Shown in pieces: positions 14,752-24,512 of a stretch of DNA of 36,711 nt (positions are counted from its first letter, which is position 1; every line of letters starts with the position of its first letter). Both the position numbers and the translations under genes were made by a program. Source of the DNA: Bacilli bacterium (GTDB lineage Bacteria > Bacillota_I > Bacilli_A > RF39 > UBA660); NCBI GenBank assembly GCA_017450205.1, contig JAFSVF010000025.1, forward strand, positions 1 to 36,711, written 5' to 3'. Below the pieces are notes generated by a model. That model ran no database searches and was not told the DNA's origin. It saw only the letters and a program-made list of their open reading frames with translations.

Positions 14752-16347
14752 ATGAAAAAGTTGTTTATATATTTAATTACAATTATAAGTGTATTTAGTT
14801 TTAATAGTATTGTAAAAGCTGATACATATATTAATTTAAATGACTTAACATCTTCAACCAATAATACAAATTATTCTTCTATAAAAAGTTATGATACTCT
14901 AGATAACTTTTTAATAGACTATAAGAGTGGTAAATTACCTGATGCTTATATAACTAATTTTTTATATGATGGAGTATCATCAGTAAAGACTCCAGATTTA
15001 GATGACTTTATTGAAAATTCATCTAATGATACTAAAATCAAAACTTTAGAATTAACAGTAATTAATATAAATAATTCTGGTAACTATTATTTTAGCGGAA
15101 CTATTAAAGGTGCTATGATTGCAGTTAATACTAATAATATTAAAGGAAATATTAGTATATACTTAAATGGAGTTAATATTGATACTGATTCTAAAAAAGC
15201 ACCAGCCATATTTGTTTATAATAAAGACAAAAATTATACAGATTGTAAAGTAACTATTAAGACAGTAAAGGATACCAAGAATTATATTGAAGGTGGAAAG
15301 TTAAAGAAAGTTTCTTTAGTTGGAAGTGATGAATTAAGTAAATATACATCATATTATAATGGAACTGCTTTAACAAACTATAATACATATACTAATTACT
15401 ACGGTATTTATACATCAAGTGAAATTAAAAATATTTTATTTGCTACAGTAACTGCTGATAACGAAGATTTATCTGATGGAGATCCTTTATACTTTTATAA
15501 AGCTAGTGGCGCAATAAGTAGTGATATAGATATCTATTTTGAAGGTGAAGGATTCTTAAAAGTAACTTCTAAAAATAAAGAAGGAATTGAATCAAAAGGA
15601 AATATTGAATTCAGTGGTGGAACTGGAGATTATGAAATATATGCTCAAGATGATTGTATAAATACTACAACAGCAAACAGCAATGGAACAAGTGTTAGAA
15701 ATGATTTAACAATTAATGTTAATTCTTTACTAGCAATTGTAGATGCAGAAGCTGATGAAGGAGATGCAATAGATTCAAATGGTAAACTTTATCTAAACGG
15801 AGGAACTATTATTGCCGTTGCTCATCCAACAAGTCAAGATGCAGGTATAGATGCTGAAACAGGTATTTATATTAATGGAGGTACAATTCTTGCAACAGGT
15901 AATATGTTAGATAGTATTAATAGTGATTCTAAACAAAAATTTATATCAGTACAATTTAATACTTCAATAAGTGCAGATTCACTTGTAGTTATTAAAGATC
16001 AAAATGATAAAATTATAACAGCTTATAAAACAAGTAGAAGTATTAAAACATTAGTTTATAGTAATTCATCTTTAGATTATCAATCATTTAAAATTTATAC
16101 TGGTGGAGAAATCACTGGTGAAGAAACTAATGGTTTATATACTAATATAACTTCATATAGTGGAGGTACTGAAGTTTCTTTTAATTCAAGTAATGGAAAC
16201 AATAGAAATAATACTGTTAATAAAGAATCAAGTAAAAGCGATTTTATTTTAAAACTTTTAATAGGAGAATCTTCTTTACTTGTAATTGTATTATTAATAA
16301 TTATTTTAACTAAAGTTATAAAAAAGAATAAAACTCAAGAAATTTAA
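14752..16347 (+). CDS. Cthe_2159-type carbohydrate-binding surface protein
   Basis: 531 aa. The signal peptide is about 1-24 (ends VKA-D). The large beta-helical domain (about 90-450) contains the recurring pattern GIESKGNIEFSGGTGDYEI followed by AQDDCINT, then EGDAIDSNGKLYLNGGTI and DAGIDAETGIYINGGTI. These Asp-rich, GG-T-x-x repeats are the hallmark of the Cthe_2159 (DUF4353) carbohydrate-binding family, whose founding member binds acidic or cellulosic polysaccharide through calcium. A C-terminal helix (about 497-519) with a KKNK tail anchors it in the membrane; there is no sorting signal. It is the last gene of the ABC operon, so the exporter may act on it or on its ligand. Confidence 0.8.
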   Translation: MKKLFIYLITIISVFSFNSIVKADTYINLNDLTSSTNNTNYSSIKSYDTLDNFLIDYKSGKLPDAYITNFLYDGVSSVKTPDLDDFIENSSNDTKIKTLELTVININNSGNYYFSGTIKGAMIAVNTNNIKGNISIYLNGVNIDTDSKKAPAIFVYNKDKNYTDCKVTIKTVKDTKNYIEGGKLKKVSLVGSDELSKYTSYYNGTALTNYNTYTNYYGIYTSSEIKNILFATVTADNEDLSDGDPLYFYKASGAISSDIDIYFEGEGFLKVTSKNKEGIESKGNIEFSGGTGDYEIYAQDDCINTTTANSNGTSVRNDLTINVNSLLAIVDAEADEGDAIDSNGKLYLNGGTIIAVAHPTSQDAGIDAETGIYINGGTILATGNMLDSINSDSKQKFISVQFNTSISADSLVVIKDQNDKIITAYKTSRSIKTLVYSNSSLDYQSFKIYTGGEITGEETNGLYTNITSYSGGTEVSFNSSNGNNRNNTVNKESSKSDFILKLLIGESSLLVIVLLIIILTKVIKKNKTQEI

Positions 16348-16363
16348 ATCTTGAGTTTTTTTT
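16331..16363 (+). terminator. Intrinsic terminator (copy 2 of a duplicated terminator)
   Basis: AAACTCAAGA / TCTTGAGTTT and a T run. The left arm lies inside the last codons of the carbohydrate-binding protein gene. Confidence 0.85.
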
Positions 16364-16436
16364 GTAAATTTATAAAAACTTTTAATAAAAAAATATTTAT
16401 AAAAATAATGAGAAAAATAGACTTTGACCGTGTATA

Positions 16437-16442
16437 TATAAT
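16437..16442 (+). promoter_or_regulatory. -10 box of the toxin-like transcript, copy 2
   Basis: TATAAT in the same conserved context as copy 1. TTGACC lies upstream but only 7 bp away, too close to be its -35. Confidence 0.45.
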
Positions 16443-16470
16443 ATTAGAGGATCTATTATCCTGATGTTAT

Positions 16471-16498
16471 CTCACTTACTTTAGTAAAGAAAGTGAGG
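16471..16498 (+). promoter_or_regulatory. Hairpin covering the toxin ribosome site, copy 2
   Basis: CTCACTT-a-CTTT pairs with AAAG-a-AAGTGAG around the loop AGT, giving 11 bp with one A/A mismatch. The right arm runs into GAGG (16495-16498), the ribosome site for ATG 16507, so the folded leader would block translation. Confidence 0.65.
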
Positions 16499-16506
16499 CG
16501 ATAATT

Positions 16507-16575
16507 ATGAACAAGAAAGATTGGTTAATCTTTGCATTGATAGTAATTATTATTTTGCTAATACTTTTTAGGTAA
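16507..16575 (+). CDS. Hydrophobic small peptide, type I toxin-like, copy 2
   Basis: A 22-aa peptide, MNKKD followed by WLIFALIVIIILLILFR. It has a lysine-rich start, one strongly hydrophobic helix and a terminal Arg. GAGG lies 8 bases before the ATG but is buried in a hairpin. Together with the convergent terminator-ended small RNA, this has the architecture of type I toxin-antitoxin loci such as Fst/par or the BsrE/TxpA group, although the peptide is shorter than those. The sequence was not recognised as a named family. Membrane insertion is a safe reading; toxicity is inference. Confidence 0.6.
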   Translation: MNKKDWLIFALIVIIILLILFR

Positions 16576-16610
16576 AACTAATTAAAATCTCTTTCAGGGG
16601 TTAGGTTAAC

Positions 16611-16680
16611 AAAAAAGCATCAGAAAATACTGATGCTGCTTCGAAAAAGAGATAGCATTACGTAGGTAATACTTCCTCTA
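16611..16680 (-). ncRNA. Candidate small antitoxin RNA, copy 2
   Basis: Minus-strand transcript predicted from near 16680 to the terminator stem AGCATCAG/CTGATGCT (16616-16637) followed by six U residues. The 5' 32 nt are identical to copy 1. The internal hairpin GTATTAC-ctac-GTAATGC (one G-U pair) is shared by both copies. Upstream, TATAAA-like sequence on the minus strand (near 16690) may be its -10. Confidence 0.45.
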
Positions 16681-16729
16681 CATCCTTTATATCATAAATA
16701 TTTTAAAAAGAAAATAACATAACCTATAT

Positions 16730-16777
16730 TTACATTAAATATTATCTAAACTATAATTTATATTAGTAGAATAGGAG
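16730..16777 (+). promoter_or_regulatory. Promoter of the arginine deiminase operon
   Basis: TTACAT (16730-16735), a 16-bp spacer and TATAAT (16752-16757), with AGGAG (about 16773-16777) before the ATG at 16787. No clear ArgR/ARC box was identified by eye. Confidence 0.6.
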
Positions 16778-16786
16778 AAGTATGAA

Positions 16787-18034
16787 ATGAGTAATATTCA
16801 TGTAACAAGTGAAATTGGAAAATTAAAAAAAGTATTACTACATAGACCTGGTAATGAATTATTAAATTTAACACCAGATACTCTTCAAGAATTGCTTTTC
16901 GATGATATTCCTTTTTTGCCAAATGCTAAAGATGAACATGATGCTTTCGCCAAAGCATTAAAGAAAAATGGCGTTGAAGTAGTTTATCTTGAAGACTTAA
17001 TGACTGAAGTTTTAGACTTAAGTCCAGAGATAAGAAAAGAATTTATTGATAGATTTTTGAATGAAGCTGGAGTTAATACAATCAAGTTTCACAACGTAGC
17101 ATTTGAATACTTAGATGCAATCAAAGATAATAAAAAATTAGTTTTAAAAACTATGGCGGGAGTAAGAGTAGATGATTTACCTAAAATGAAATTAAAAGTA
17201 TACCCAACATTATTAGATAAAACTTGCCCACCAGATAAATTTATTTGTGCACCACTTCCAAATCTTTATTTCACAAGAGATAATTTTGCAAGTTGTGGTA
17301 ACGGAGTAAATATTAATCATATGTATTCACATACTCGTAATAGAGAATGTATATATGCTGATTTTATATTTAAATATCATCCTGATTATAAAGATATCCC
17401 AAAATATTATGGAAATAGTTATGAATGGAGTACTGAAGGTGGAGACTTCTTAAATTTAAATGAACATATGGTTGCTATTGGTATTTCACAAAGAACAGAA
17501 CCAGGAGCAATTGATCAATTAGCAGTTAATTTCTTTAAAGACCCTGATTGTCCAATTGATACAGTTCTTGCATTTAAAATTCCATCAAGTAGAGCATTTA
17601 TGCATTTAGATACAGTATTTACACAAATTGATAAATATACATTTACATATCATCCAGGAATTACTGATACATTGCAAGTATATGAAATAACTGAAGGTAA
17701 TGATCCAACTACTGCACAAGACTTAAATGTAGTTGAAGTAAAAGGTTCTTTACAAGAAATACTAAAGAAATATTTACACCATGAAGTTAAACTAATTCCT
17801 TGTGGTGGTGGAGATAGAGTTGTTGCCGAAAGAGAACAATGGAATGATGGATCAAATACTTTATGTATAGCTCCAGGAGTAGTTGTTGTTTATAGTAGAA
17901 ATACTGAAACAAATAAAGTACTTAAGAAAGCTGGAATTAAAGTAATTGAAATAGAAGGTGCTGAATTAGGAAGAGGACGTGGAGGTCCTAGATGTATGTC
18001 AATGCCTTTAGTTAGGGAGGATGTAGAATGGTAG
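16787..18034 (+). CDS. arcA: Arginine deiminase
   Basis: 415 aa, full length. It hydrolyses arginine to citrulline and ammonia, the first step of the arginine deiminase pathway, in the cytoplasm. The N-terminus [17 protein letters not shown], the [11 protein letters not shown] segment, EGGDFLNL, the catalytic His segment [10 protein letters not shown] and the C-terminal [17 protein letters not shown] with nucleophile Cys403 are all present. It is the first gene of arcA-arcB-arcC/transporter; its stop overlaps the start of arcB by 7 bases. Nothing looks degraded. Confidence 0.97.
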   Translation: MSNIHVTSEIGKLKKVLLHRPGNELLNLTPDTLQELLFDDIPFLPNAKDEHDAFAKALKKNGVEVVYLEDLMTEVLDLSPEIRKEFIDRFLNEAGVNTIKFHNVAFEYLDAIKDNKKLVLKTMAGVRVDDLPKMKLKVYPTLLDKTCPPDKFICAPLPNLYFTRDNFASCGNGVNINHMYSHTRNRECIYADFIFKYHPDYKDIPKYYGNSYEWSTEGGDFLNLNEHMVAIGISQRTEPGAIDQLAVNFFKDPDCPIDTVLAFKIPSSRAFMHLDTVFTQIDKYTFTYHPGITDTLQVYEITEGNDPTTAQDLNVVEVKGSLQEILKKYLHHEVKLIPCGGGDRVVAEREQWNDGSNTLCIAPGVVVVYSRNTETNKVLKKAGIKVIEIEGAELGRGRGGPRCMSMPLVREDVEW

Positions 18035-19020
18035 ATTTAAGAGGAAGAGATTTTTTGAAATTATTAGATTTCACTCCAAAAGAAATTGAACATTTACTTA
18101 AAGTTTCTGCAACACTTAAAAAACAAAAACACAAAGGCGAATCTCATAGACATTTAAGAGGAAAACAAGTAGTACTTTTATTTGAAAAAGATTCAACTAG
18201 AACAAGATGCTCATTTGAAGCTGGTGCAGTAGATTTAGGAATGCAAGCTACATATATTGGACCAACTGGTTCACAAATGGGTAAAAAAGAAACAATCGAA
18301 GATACTGCTAGAGTATTATGTAGAATGTATGATGGAATTGAATATAGAGGTTTTGATCAATCTACAGTTGAAGCATTAGCTAAATACTCAACAGTACCGG
18401 TTTGGAATGGACTTACTAATGAATTCCATCCAACACAAATGCTTGCAGATGTAATGACTATTAAAGAAGAATTTGGAGATTTAAAAGGACGTAAATTAGT
18501 ATTTTGTGGAGATGCTAGAAATAACGTAGGTAATTCTTTAATGGTAGTTTGTTCTAAACTAGGAATGCATTTTGCATGCTGTGCCCCAAAAGCACTTTGG
18601 CCTAATGAAGAATTAGTTAAAACTTGTAAAGAAATTTGTAAGAAAACAGGTGCAACTATTGAAATGACTGAAGATATAATGGAAGGTACTAAAGATGCTG
18701 ATGCACTTTATACTGACGTTTGGGTTTCAATGGGTGAACCTATGGAATTATGGGAAGAAAGAATTAAACTTCTTAAACCATATCAAGTTAATCAAAAAGT
18801 TATGGATAACGCTAAAAAAGGTGCTATCTTCTTGCATTGTTTACCTTCATTCCATAATAATGAAACAACTATTGGAAAAGAGATTGAAGAAAAATTTGGT
18901 TTAAAAGAAATGGAAGTTACTGATGAAGTATTTGAAGGACCACAATCAAGAGTATTTGAAGAAGCTGAAAATAGATTACATACTATTAAAGCTGTAATGT
19001 TGGAGACGATGAAAAAATGA
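18028..19020 (+). CDS. arcB: Ornithine carbamoyltransferase (catabolic)
   Basis: 330 aa. It converts citrulline and phosphate to ornithine and carbamoyl phosphate in this pathway. The carbamoyl-phosphate site STRTR (56-60), [15 protein letters not shown] and HCLPSFH (near residue 270) are intact, and DVWVSMGE matches the ornithine-side loop. AGGGAGGAT inside the end of arcA is its ribosome site. It ends in TGA, overlapping the ATG of the next gene by 4 bases (ATGA). The catabolic assignment rests on context. Confidence 0.96.
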   Translation: MVDLRGRDFLKLLDFTPKEIEHLLKVSATLKKQKHKGESHRHLRGKQVVLLFEKDSTRTRCSFEAGAVDLGMQATYIGPTGSQMGKKETIEDTARVLCRMYDGIEYRGFDQSTVEALAKYSTVPVWNGLTNEFHPTQMLADVMTIKEEFGDLKGRKLVFCGDARNNVGNSLMVVCSKLGMHFACCAPKALWPNEELVKTCKEICKKTGATIEMTEDIMEGTKDADALYTDVWVSMGEPMELWEERIKLLKPYQVNQKVMDNAKKGAIFLHCLPSFHNNETTIGKEIEEKFGLKEMEVTDEVFEGPQSRVFEEAENRLHTIKAVMLETMKK

Positions 19021-21425
19021 GTAAGATAGTTATAGCGTTAGGAGGAAACGCATTAGGAAAAACTCCTCAAGAACAACATGATTTACTTATTGATACATGT
19101 AAAAATATAGTAGATTTAGTTGAAGCTGGTAATCAAGTAGTTATTACTCATGGTAATGGACCTCAAGTTGGTATGATCTATAATGCTATGCAAGATGATG
19201 ATATGCCATTTGCAGAAAGTGGTGCAATGTCTCAAGGATACATTGGTTATCAATTACAACAACAATTAAAAGATGAACTAGATTCAAGAAAAATTAAAAA
19301 AGATGTAGTTACAGTAGTAACTCAAGTTGAAGTAGATGCTAAAGATGAAGCGTTCAAAAATCCTACTAAACCAATTGGAGATTTCTTAACTGAAGAAGAA
19401 GCTAAGAAAGCTAAAAAAGAAGATGGTGGAGTTTATAAAGAAGATTCAGGTAGAGGTTGGAGAAAAGTTGTAGCATCTCCAAAACCAAAGAAAATACTTG
19501 AGCTTTCTACTATTAAGAATTTACTAGAAGATGGAACAATTGTTATTGCTTGTGGTGGTGGCGGAGTTCCAGTAGTAATGACTAAAAATGAAGGTTATGA
19601 AGGAATAGATGCTGTTATCGATAAAGATAGAACAAGTGCATTACTTGCTAAAGAACTTAATGCTGACCAATTAGTAATTTTAACTTCAGTTGATAAAGTA
19701 TGTTTAAATTATCGTAAAACAGATGAAAAAGAAATTGATAGAATGTCTATTGCTGAAGCAAGAGTAGGCATTAGAAATGAAGAATTTGGTGAAGGTTCAA
19801 TGTTACCAAAGATTGAATCAGCAATCGAATTTGTTAAAAACACTGGCAAAGAAGCTATTATAACTTCTCTAGATAAAGCAAAAGATGCTCTAGATGGTAA
19901 AAGTGGTACAGTAATTTATAAACCGGAAAAGAAAGATGATAGTAAAAAGAAAAAAGAAAGATTTAGTTTATCTTTATCTTCATTTACAATTATATTAATA
20001 CTTATATTTATACTTGCAATAGTTACACACTTCTTACCAAAAGCATCATTTACAGAAGTAGTAACTGATGCTGGAGAAGTAACAGAAGAAATTGTATCAG
20101 GTAGTGGAGTAGTAGGAGCAAATCTAGCTCAAACATTATTATCTCCAGTAAAAGGATTTGTTGATGCAATTGATATTTGTGTATTCGTTCTTATTTTAGG
20201 AGCATTCCTAAAAATAGTTAATGAAACACAATCTATTGAAACAGGTATTCAAGCTTTAGTTAAAAAATTAAAGGGAAGAGAACTTGTTTTAATTCCAATT
20301 TTAATGTTTATATTCTCAATATGCGGGAGTACATATGGAATGCTAGAAGAAACAGTTGGTTTCTATGCAATCTTAGCTGCTACAATGGTAGCTGCTGGTA
20401 TGGATACAATCGTATCAAGTGCAATCGTATTACTTGGTGCTGGATCTGGTTGCTTAGGATCTACAGTAAACCCATTTGCAGTAGGAGTTGCAATTGATGC
20501 TCTTCCTGAAGGAATTAAAGTAAATCAAGGTATTGTAATTGGATTAGGAATTATTTTATGGCTTTCTACATTATTAATTTCTATATTATTTGTAATGAAT
20601 TATGCTAAAAAAGTAATTAAGAAAAAAGGTTCAACATTCCTTTCACTTCAAGAACAAAGAGATATGGAAGAATATTATGGTGATAATGATTTAGAGAAAA
20701 AAGAAGTTAAACTTAGTGGTAAACAAGTACTTACTTTATTCTTATTTGCACTTACATTCTTAGTAATGATCGTAGGATTTATTCCATGGGAAGACTTTGG
20801 AGTTAACTTCTTTGTAGATACTCCAGTAATTGGTCTTACTTGGTTAGTTGGAGCTCCAATCGGAGAATGGTATTTCCAAGAATCAACTTTATGGTTCTTA
20901 ATTATGACTATTGTAATTGCCTTAGTTAATAGAATGAAAGAAAATAAAATTGTTGATTTAATTATTGATGGTGCAGATGATATGGTTGGAGTTATCTTAA
21001 TTATTGCACTTGCTCGTGGAGCATCTGTATTAATGACTGAAACCCACTTAGATAACTATATTATTTATCAAGCAGCTGAGATATTAAAAGTTATACCTAA
21101 AGTAGTATTTGCTCCTGCAAATTACTTCTTACATGTAGGTTTATCATTCTTAGTTCCATCAAGTTCTGGACTTGCAACACTTTCAACTCCAATTATGGGA
21201 GCACTTGCAAATTCAGTTGGATACAATGTTGAAACTACTGTTATGGAAATGGTAGCAGCTAATGGATTTGTAAACTTATTTACTCCAACATGTGGCGCTA
21301 TCATGGGTGGATTAGCACTTGCTAAAGTAGAATATACTACTTGGTTAAAATGGGTAGGTAAAGTTCTATTCTGTATAGCACTAGCTAACTTAATAATCTT
21401 AACTGCAGCAATGATGATTTTATAA
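19017..21425 (+). CDS. arcC: Carbamate kinase fused to YfcC-family transporter
   Basis: A single 802-aa ORF. Residues 1-302 form a complete carbamate kinase ([34 protein letters not shown]) that makes ATP from carbamoyl phosphate and ADP. A short charged linker (about 303-315, [13 protein letters not shown]) leads into residues 316-802, a complete YfcC-family integral membrane transporter with about 12 hydrophobic segments. It contains [20 protein letters not shown] and [10 protein letters not shown], typical of that family. These transporters replace ArcD as arginine/ornithine exchangers in several arc operons. Normally the two are separate genes. There is no internal stop and no good internal start in the linker. 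The kinase would sit on the cytoplasmic face of the transporter. The exchange function is inferred from context. Confidence 0.9.
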   Translation: MSKIVIALGGNALGKTPQEQHDLLIDTCKNIVDLVEAGNQVVITHGNGPQVGMIYNAMQDDDMPFAESGAMSQGYIGYQLQQQLKDELDSRKIKKDVVTVVTQVEVDAKDEAFKNPTKPIGDFLTEEEAKKAKKEDGGVYKEDSGRGWRKVVASPKPKKILELSTIKNLLEDGTIVIACGGGGVPVVMTKNEGYEGIDAVIDKDRTSALLAKELNADQLVILTSVDKVCLNYRKTDEKEIDRMSIAEARVGIRNEEFGEGSMLPKIESAIEFVKNTGKEAIITSLDKAKDALDGKSGTVIYKPEKKDDSKKKKERFSLSLSSFTIILILIFILAIVTHFLPKASFTEVVTDAGEVTEEIVSGSGVVGANLAQTLLSPVKGFVDAIDICVFVLILGAFLKIVNETQSIETGIQALVKKLKGRELVLIPILMFIFSICGSTYGMLEETVGFYAILAATMVAAGMDTIVSSAIVLLGAGSGCLGSTVNPFAVGVAIDALPEGIKVNQGIVIGLGIILWLSTLLISILFVMNYAKKVIKKKGSTFLSLQEQRDMEEYYGDNDLEKKEVKLSGKQVLTLFLFALTFLVMIVGFIPWEDFGVNFFVDTPVIGLTWLVGAPIGEWYFQESTLWFLIMTIVIALVNRMKENKIVDLIIDGADDMVGVILIIALARGASVLMTETHLDNYIIYQAAEILKVIPKVVFAPANYFLHVGLSFLVPSSSGLATLSTPIMGALANSVGYNVETTVMEMVAANGFVNLFTPTCGAIMGGLALAKVEYTTWLKWVGKVLFCIALANLIILTAAMMIL

Positions 21426-21430
21426 TAAAA

Positions 21431-21457
21431 AAGTATTTCAGCTGAAATACTTTTTTT
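21431..21457 (+). terminator. Terminator of the arc operon
   Basis: AAGTATTTCAG / CTGAAATACTT followed by seven T residues. Confidence 0.85.
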
Positions 21458-21599
21458 ATGTAAATTATTTTGAAGAACAAGCAAATCTTTACTTTAAAAA
21501 ATAATTCCTAAAAGGATATAGCAATATAGCAATATGTTCTTTTTTCTTTGTTTAATTAGTTTATTAAATGTGTTATTATTTAGATAGTAGGTGATGTGT

Positions 21600-23045
21600 A
21601 TGAAGAGGATATTTAAACTTCTAGTAATTATGTTATCTATATTTCTTCTTAGTGGATGTGAAACTGAAACTAAAGATAAATTAACAATGGTTACTGAAGC
21701 AGGTTTTTATCCATATGAATATTATTCAAATGGTGAAGTAGTAGGTGTAGACCGTGACATAGTAAAAAGAATCGCAGAATATCTAGATTTAGAATTAGAA
21801 ATTAAAGATGTTCATTTTGATTCGATTATTAGTGAAGTAAAATCAGGTAAGAGTGATATTGGAGCAGCTGGCATTAGTTATACTGAAGAGCGTGCTCTTG
21901 AAGTAGATTTTACTGATAATTATATTGTAAGTAATCAAGTTATTATTGTAAGAAATGATTCATTAATAAATAATATAGATGAAGTTAGTGGTAAAATTGC
22001 AGTTCAATTAGGTACAACTGCAGATTCATACTTAAGTGAAAATTATCCAAATATTGAATTAATTAGAGAAAATAAATTTTTAGCATGTATTGAAGACTTG
22101 AGACAATCAAAAGTAGATGCAGTAGTTATGGATGAAGTTCCAGCCAAAAATATTATGGATAATACTATGAGAATCCTTGAAGAACCATTATTTAGCGATT
22201 CTTATGGTATGATAGTAGCTAAAGATAATACAACACTTTTAAATGCAGCAAACGCAGTAATAAATAAAATGAAAGAATCAGGAGAAATAGATGCTATTCT
22301 TTTAAAACATTTGGAATCTAAAGAAGAAACAAAAGAAGAAGTTAAAGAATCAAACAATATATTTGTTAAAATTTATAATAGATTCTATAGATCAGTAATA
22401 TTAGACGGAAGATATAAGTTTATTATTACAGGTTTTAAGAATACATTACTTATAGCATTAGGAGCAGTTATTTTAGGAATACTACTTGGAACAATCTTAG
22501 CATTAATTAGAAACTTCCATGATAATACAAATAAATTAAAAATATTAAATAAACTAGCTAAATTATATATAGATATTATTAGAGGAACTCCAAGTACATT
22601 ACAACTTATGATCATTTACTATATTATATTTGGCTCAAGTGAAGTAAATATGATTTTAGTAGGTATTATGGCATTTGGTATCAATAGTAGTGCTTATGTT
22701 GCTGAAATAATAAGATCAGGTCTACAATCAGTTGATAAAGGACAAATTGAAGCAGGTTATGCATTAAGTTTAAATTATAGACAAGTAATGACTTATATAG
22801 TATTCCCTCAAGCAATAAAGAATATATTACCATCCCTAGGTAATGAATTTATAACACTAGTTAAAGAAACATCAATTGGTGCATACATCGGAATAGTAGA
22901 ATTAACTAAAGCATCTGATATAATTGCATCTCGTACTTATGATTATTTCTTCCCACTTATATTAATAGCAATCATCTATTTAATTATTACATTTATATTA
23001 AGTCAATTAGTTGCTCTTATGGAAAAGAGGTTAAAAAATGCTTAA
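21600..23045 (+). CDS. Polar amino acid ABC transporter, binding protein-permease fusion
   Basis: 481 aa from ATG 21600. An in-frame GTG at 21591 belongs to the AGGTGAT ribosome site and was rejected. The lipoprotein signal ends with LLSGC (Cys20). A family 3 solute-binding domain follows (about 28-245: [48 protein letters not shown]). A His/Glu/Gln-type permease domain (about 270-480) has five hydrophobic segments and the loop [21 protein letters not shown] that contacts the ATPase. Such fusions occur in Bacillota glutamine or arginine importers. The substrate is not readable from sequence; arginine is plausible given the adjacent arc operon. Confidence 0.92.
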   Translation: MKRIFKLLVIMLSIFLLSGCETETKDKLTMVTEAGFYPYEYYSNGEVVGVDRDIVKRIAEYLDLELEIKDVHFDSIISEVKSGKSDIGAAGISYTEERALEVDFTDNYIVSNQVIIVRNDSLINNIDEVSGKIAVQLGTTADSYLSENYPNIELIRENKFLACIEDLRQSKVDAVVMDEVPAKNIMDNTMRILEEPLFSDSYGMIVAKDNTTLLNAANAVINKMKESGEIDAILLKHLESKEETKEEVKESNNIFVKIYNRFYRSVILDGRYKFIITGFKNTLLIALGAVILGILLGTILALIRNFHDNTNKLKILNKLAKLYIDIIRGTPSTLQLMIIYYIIFGSSEVNMILVGIMAFGINSSAYVAEIIRSGLQSVDKGQIEAGYALSLNYRQVMTYIVFPQAIKNILPSLGNEFITLVKETSIGAYIGIVELTKASDIIASRTYDYFFPLILIAIIYLIITFILSQLVALMEKRLKNA

Positions 23046-23763
23046 GATTAAAAATTTAAAGAAAAACTTCGGTAAAAAGAAAGTATTAAAAGGAATAGAC
23101 TTAACTATTAATGATGGAGATATAATTGGTATAATTGGACCTTCTGGATGTGGTAAATCTACGTTCTTAAGAAGTCTTAATATGTTAGAAGTTCCAACTA
23201 GTGGTAGTGTTATTCTTGATGGAGATACAATTGATTTAAATGATAACTTAAATGATTTAAGAAGAAAAATCGGTATGGTTTTCCAACAATTCAATTTATT
23301 CAATAATATGACTGTTCTTGATAATATAATACTTGCACCAGTAAAACAAAAACTTATGAATAAAACTGATGCTACTCAAGAAGCAATCAGACTTCTTAAA
23401 AAAATAGATCTTGAAGATAAAAAAGATAATTATCCAAGAGAATTATCAGGTGGACAAAGACAAAGAATAGCAATTATTAGAGCACTTATTATGAAACCTA
23501 ATATTATGTTATTTGATGAACCAACTTCCGCATTAGATCCAGAAATGATCGGAGAAGTAACTAAGCTTATGAGAGAGATAGCTAAGAACGGAATGACTAT
23601 GGTAATAGTTTCTCATGAAATGAGTTTTATTAAAGACTTCTGTACTAGAGTAATATTTATAGATGATGGTAATATTGTAGAAGAGGGTACACCTGAAGAA
23701 ATATTTGAACATCCAAAAGATCAAAGAGTTAAAACATTTCTTTCTAAAGTTAAAGATATTTAA
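23038..23763 (+). CDS. Polar amino acid ABC transporter ATPase (GlnQ-like)
   Basis: 241 aa. Walker A is GPSGCGKST (34-42). The Q-loop is MVFQQFNLF, the signature [16 protein letters not shown], Walker [16 protein letters not shown] and the H-loop [21 protein letters not shown] and the [11 protein letters not shown] ending are typical of GlnQ/HisP-type ATPases. Its start overlaps the fused binding protein-permease by 8 bases, so the two form one transporter. Confidence 0.95.
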   Translation: MLKIKNLKKNFGKKKVLKGIDLTINDGDIIGIIGPSGCGKSTFLRSLNMLEVPTSGSVILDGDTIDLNDNLNDLRRKIGMVFQQFNLFNNMTVLDNIILAPVKQKLMNKTDATQEAIRLLKKIDLEDKKDNYPRELSGGQRQRIAIIRALIMKPNIMLFDEPTSALDPEMIGEVTKLMREIAKNGMTMVIVSHEMSFIKDFCTRVIFIDDGNIVEEGTPEEIFEHPKDQRVKTFLSKVKDI

Positions 23764-23795
23764 AAATTCCAGAGTTATCTGGAATTTCTTTTTTG
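23764..23795. terminator. Terminator shared by convergent genes
   Basis: AAATTCCAGA-gtta-TCTGGAATTT followed by a T run. The stop codon of the convergent minus-strand gene lies in its loop. Confidence 0.8.
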
Positions 23796-24140
23796 TAATA
23801 AATCATAAACTTCAATAAATTCTTCATCACCTAAAGAATCAATTTCTTTTTTTATTTCACTCTTAGCAAATTCATTTGCTTTTAAAAGGTAAGAATCTAT
23901 ATAATTATCAATTTGTTCTTGAATACTTTCTGATAAAGGAACATCATTTGTTGCAGTAAAAGCAAAAATTAATTCTTCTAAATTATCATCTAAGTTTTGT
24001 TTTATAAACTTATAAGTATCAATTGGATTTAATTTTTTCTTTTTAGCTTCAATAATAGATAAATCTATATCTTCAATTAAAAGATTATATACTTTAGTTT
24101 GATAATCATTTATAGCTTTATATAATTCATCATTATTCAT
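23775..24140 (-). CDS. Small helical protein of unknown function
   Basis: 121 aa from ATG 24140 (MNNDELYKAIN). A longer reading to 24197 was rejected because it runs back through the preceding gene. It is predicted almost wholly helical, acidic and basic, with no membrane segment or recognised motif. It overlaps the end of the IMPACT-domain gene by 8 bases, so it is the last gene of this minus-strand operon and is translationally coupled to that gene. Confidence 0.65.
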   Translation of the reverse strand: MNNDELYKAINDYQTKVYNLLIEDIDLSIIEAKKKKLNPIDTYKFIKQNLDDNLEELIFAFTATNDVPLSESIQEQIDNYIDSYLLKANEFAKSEIKKEIDSLGDEEFIEVYDLLQKRNSR

Positions 24141-24489
24141 CTTTCTCACACACCTTATTAGCAGCATCCATATAAGCTCTAAATAAGCCACCAGCACCTA
24201 ATTTAATACCACCAAAGTATCTTACTACTGCAATCAAAGAATTATCCAGATTCTTTCTTTCAAGTAAATTATAAATAGGCATACCAGCAGTATTACTAGG
24301 TTCTTTATCATCTGATTTAGAAGCTGTACCATTTACTTTATAAGCATATGGTATATGTCTTGCTTTCTTATGTTCTTTATGTAATTCATCTATAATTACT
24401 TTTGCTTCTTCTTTAGAATCTATTTCATATAAATAACCAATAAATCTAGATTTTTTTATTATTACTTCTTCAGTCTTAATTAATTTCAT
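24133..24489 (-). CDS. YigZ/IMPACT-family protein, single-domain form
   Basis: 118 aa. It matches the UPF0029 (IMPACT N-terminal) domain: KKSRFIGYLYEIDS, DDKEPSNTAGMPIYNLLERKNLDN and AVVRYFGGIKLGAGGLFRAY. The usual bacterial YigZ is about 200 aa with a second DUF1949 domain, which is absent here. The role is not settled; the eukaryotic homolog modulates Gcn2 signalling. AGGTGAA precedes the ATG. The gene lies 23 bases after the M3-like peptidase gene in the same direction. Confidence 0.88.
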   Translation of the reverse strand: MKLIKTEEVIIKKSRFIGYLYEIDSKEEAKVIIDELHKEHKKARHIPYAYKVNGTASKSDDKEPSNTAGMPIYNLLERKNLDNSLIAVVRYFGGIKLGAGGLFRAYMDAANKVCEKDE

Positions 24490-24512
24490 TTAATTCACCT
24501 GTAATTATTATA

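Larger units (their letters stand above)
16330..16680. repeat. Direct repeat copy 2 (terminator plus toxin-antitoxin-like element)
   Basis: Second copy of the unit at 9813-10157, 6.5 kb away in the same orientation. The 29-bp block at 16445-16473 and the 32-bp block at 16649-16680 are identical to copy 1, while the segments between them have diverged. Confidence 0.85.

Noticed and set aside
18695..18904. 69-aa ORF inside arcB in another frame
   Set aside because: Shadow of a well-supported conserved gene; no ribosome site.
19017..21425. Idea that the fusion is a mis-call of two genes
   Set aside because: The frame is open through the linker and the only nearby ATG (in AAAGATGATAG) is out of frame and stops at once.
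21122..21484. 120-aa minus-strand ORF over the end of the ArcC-transporter gene
   Set aside because: Antisense to transmembrane helices of the transporter and crosses its terminator.
22385..23303. Minus-strand ORFs over the amino acid transporter genes
   Set aside because: Antisense shadows of conserved permease and ATPase sequence.
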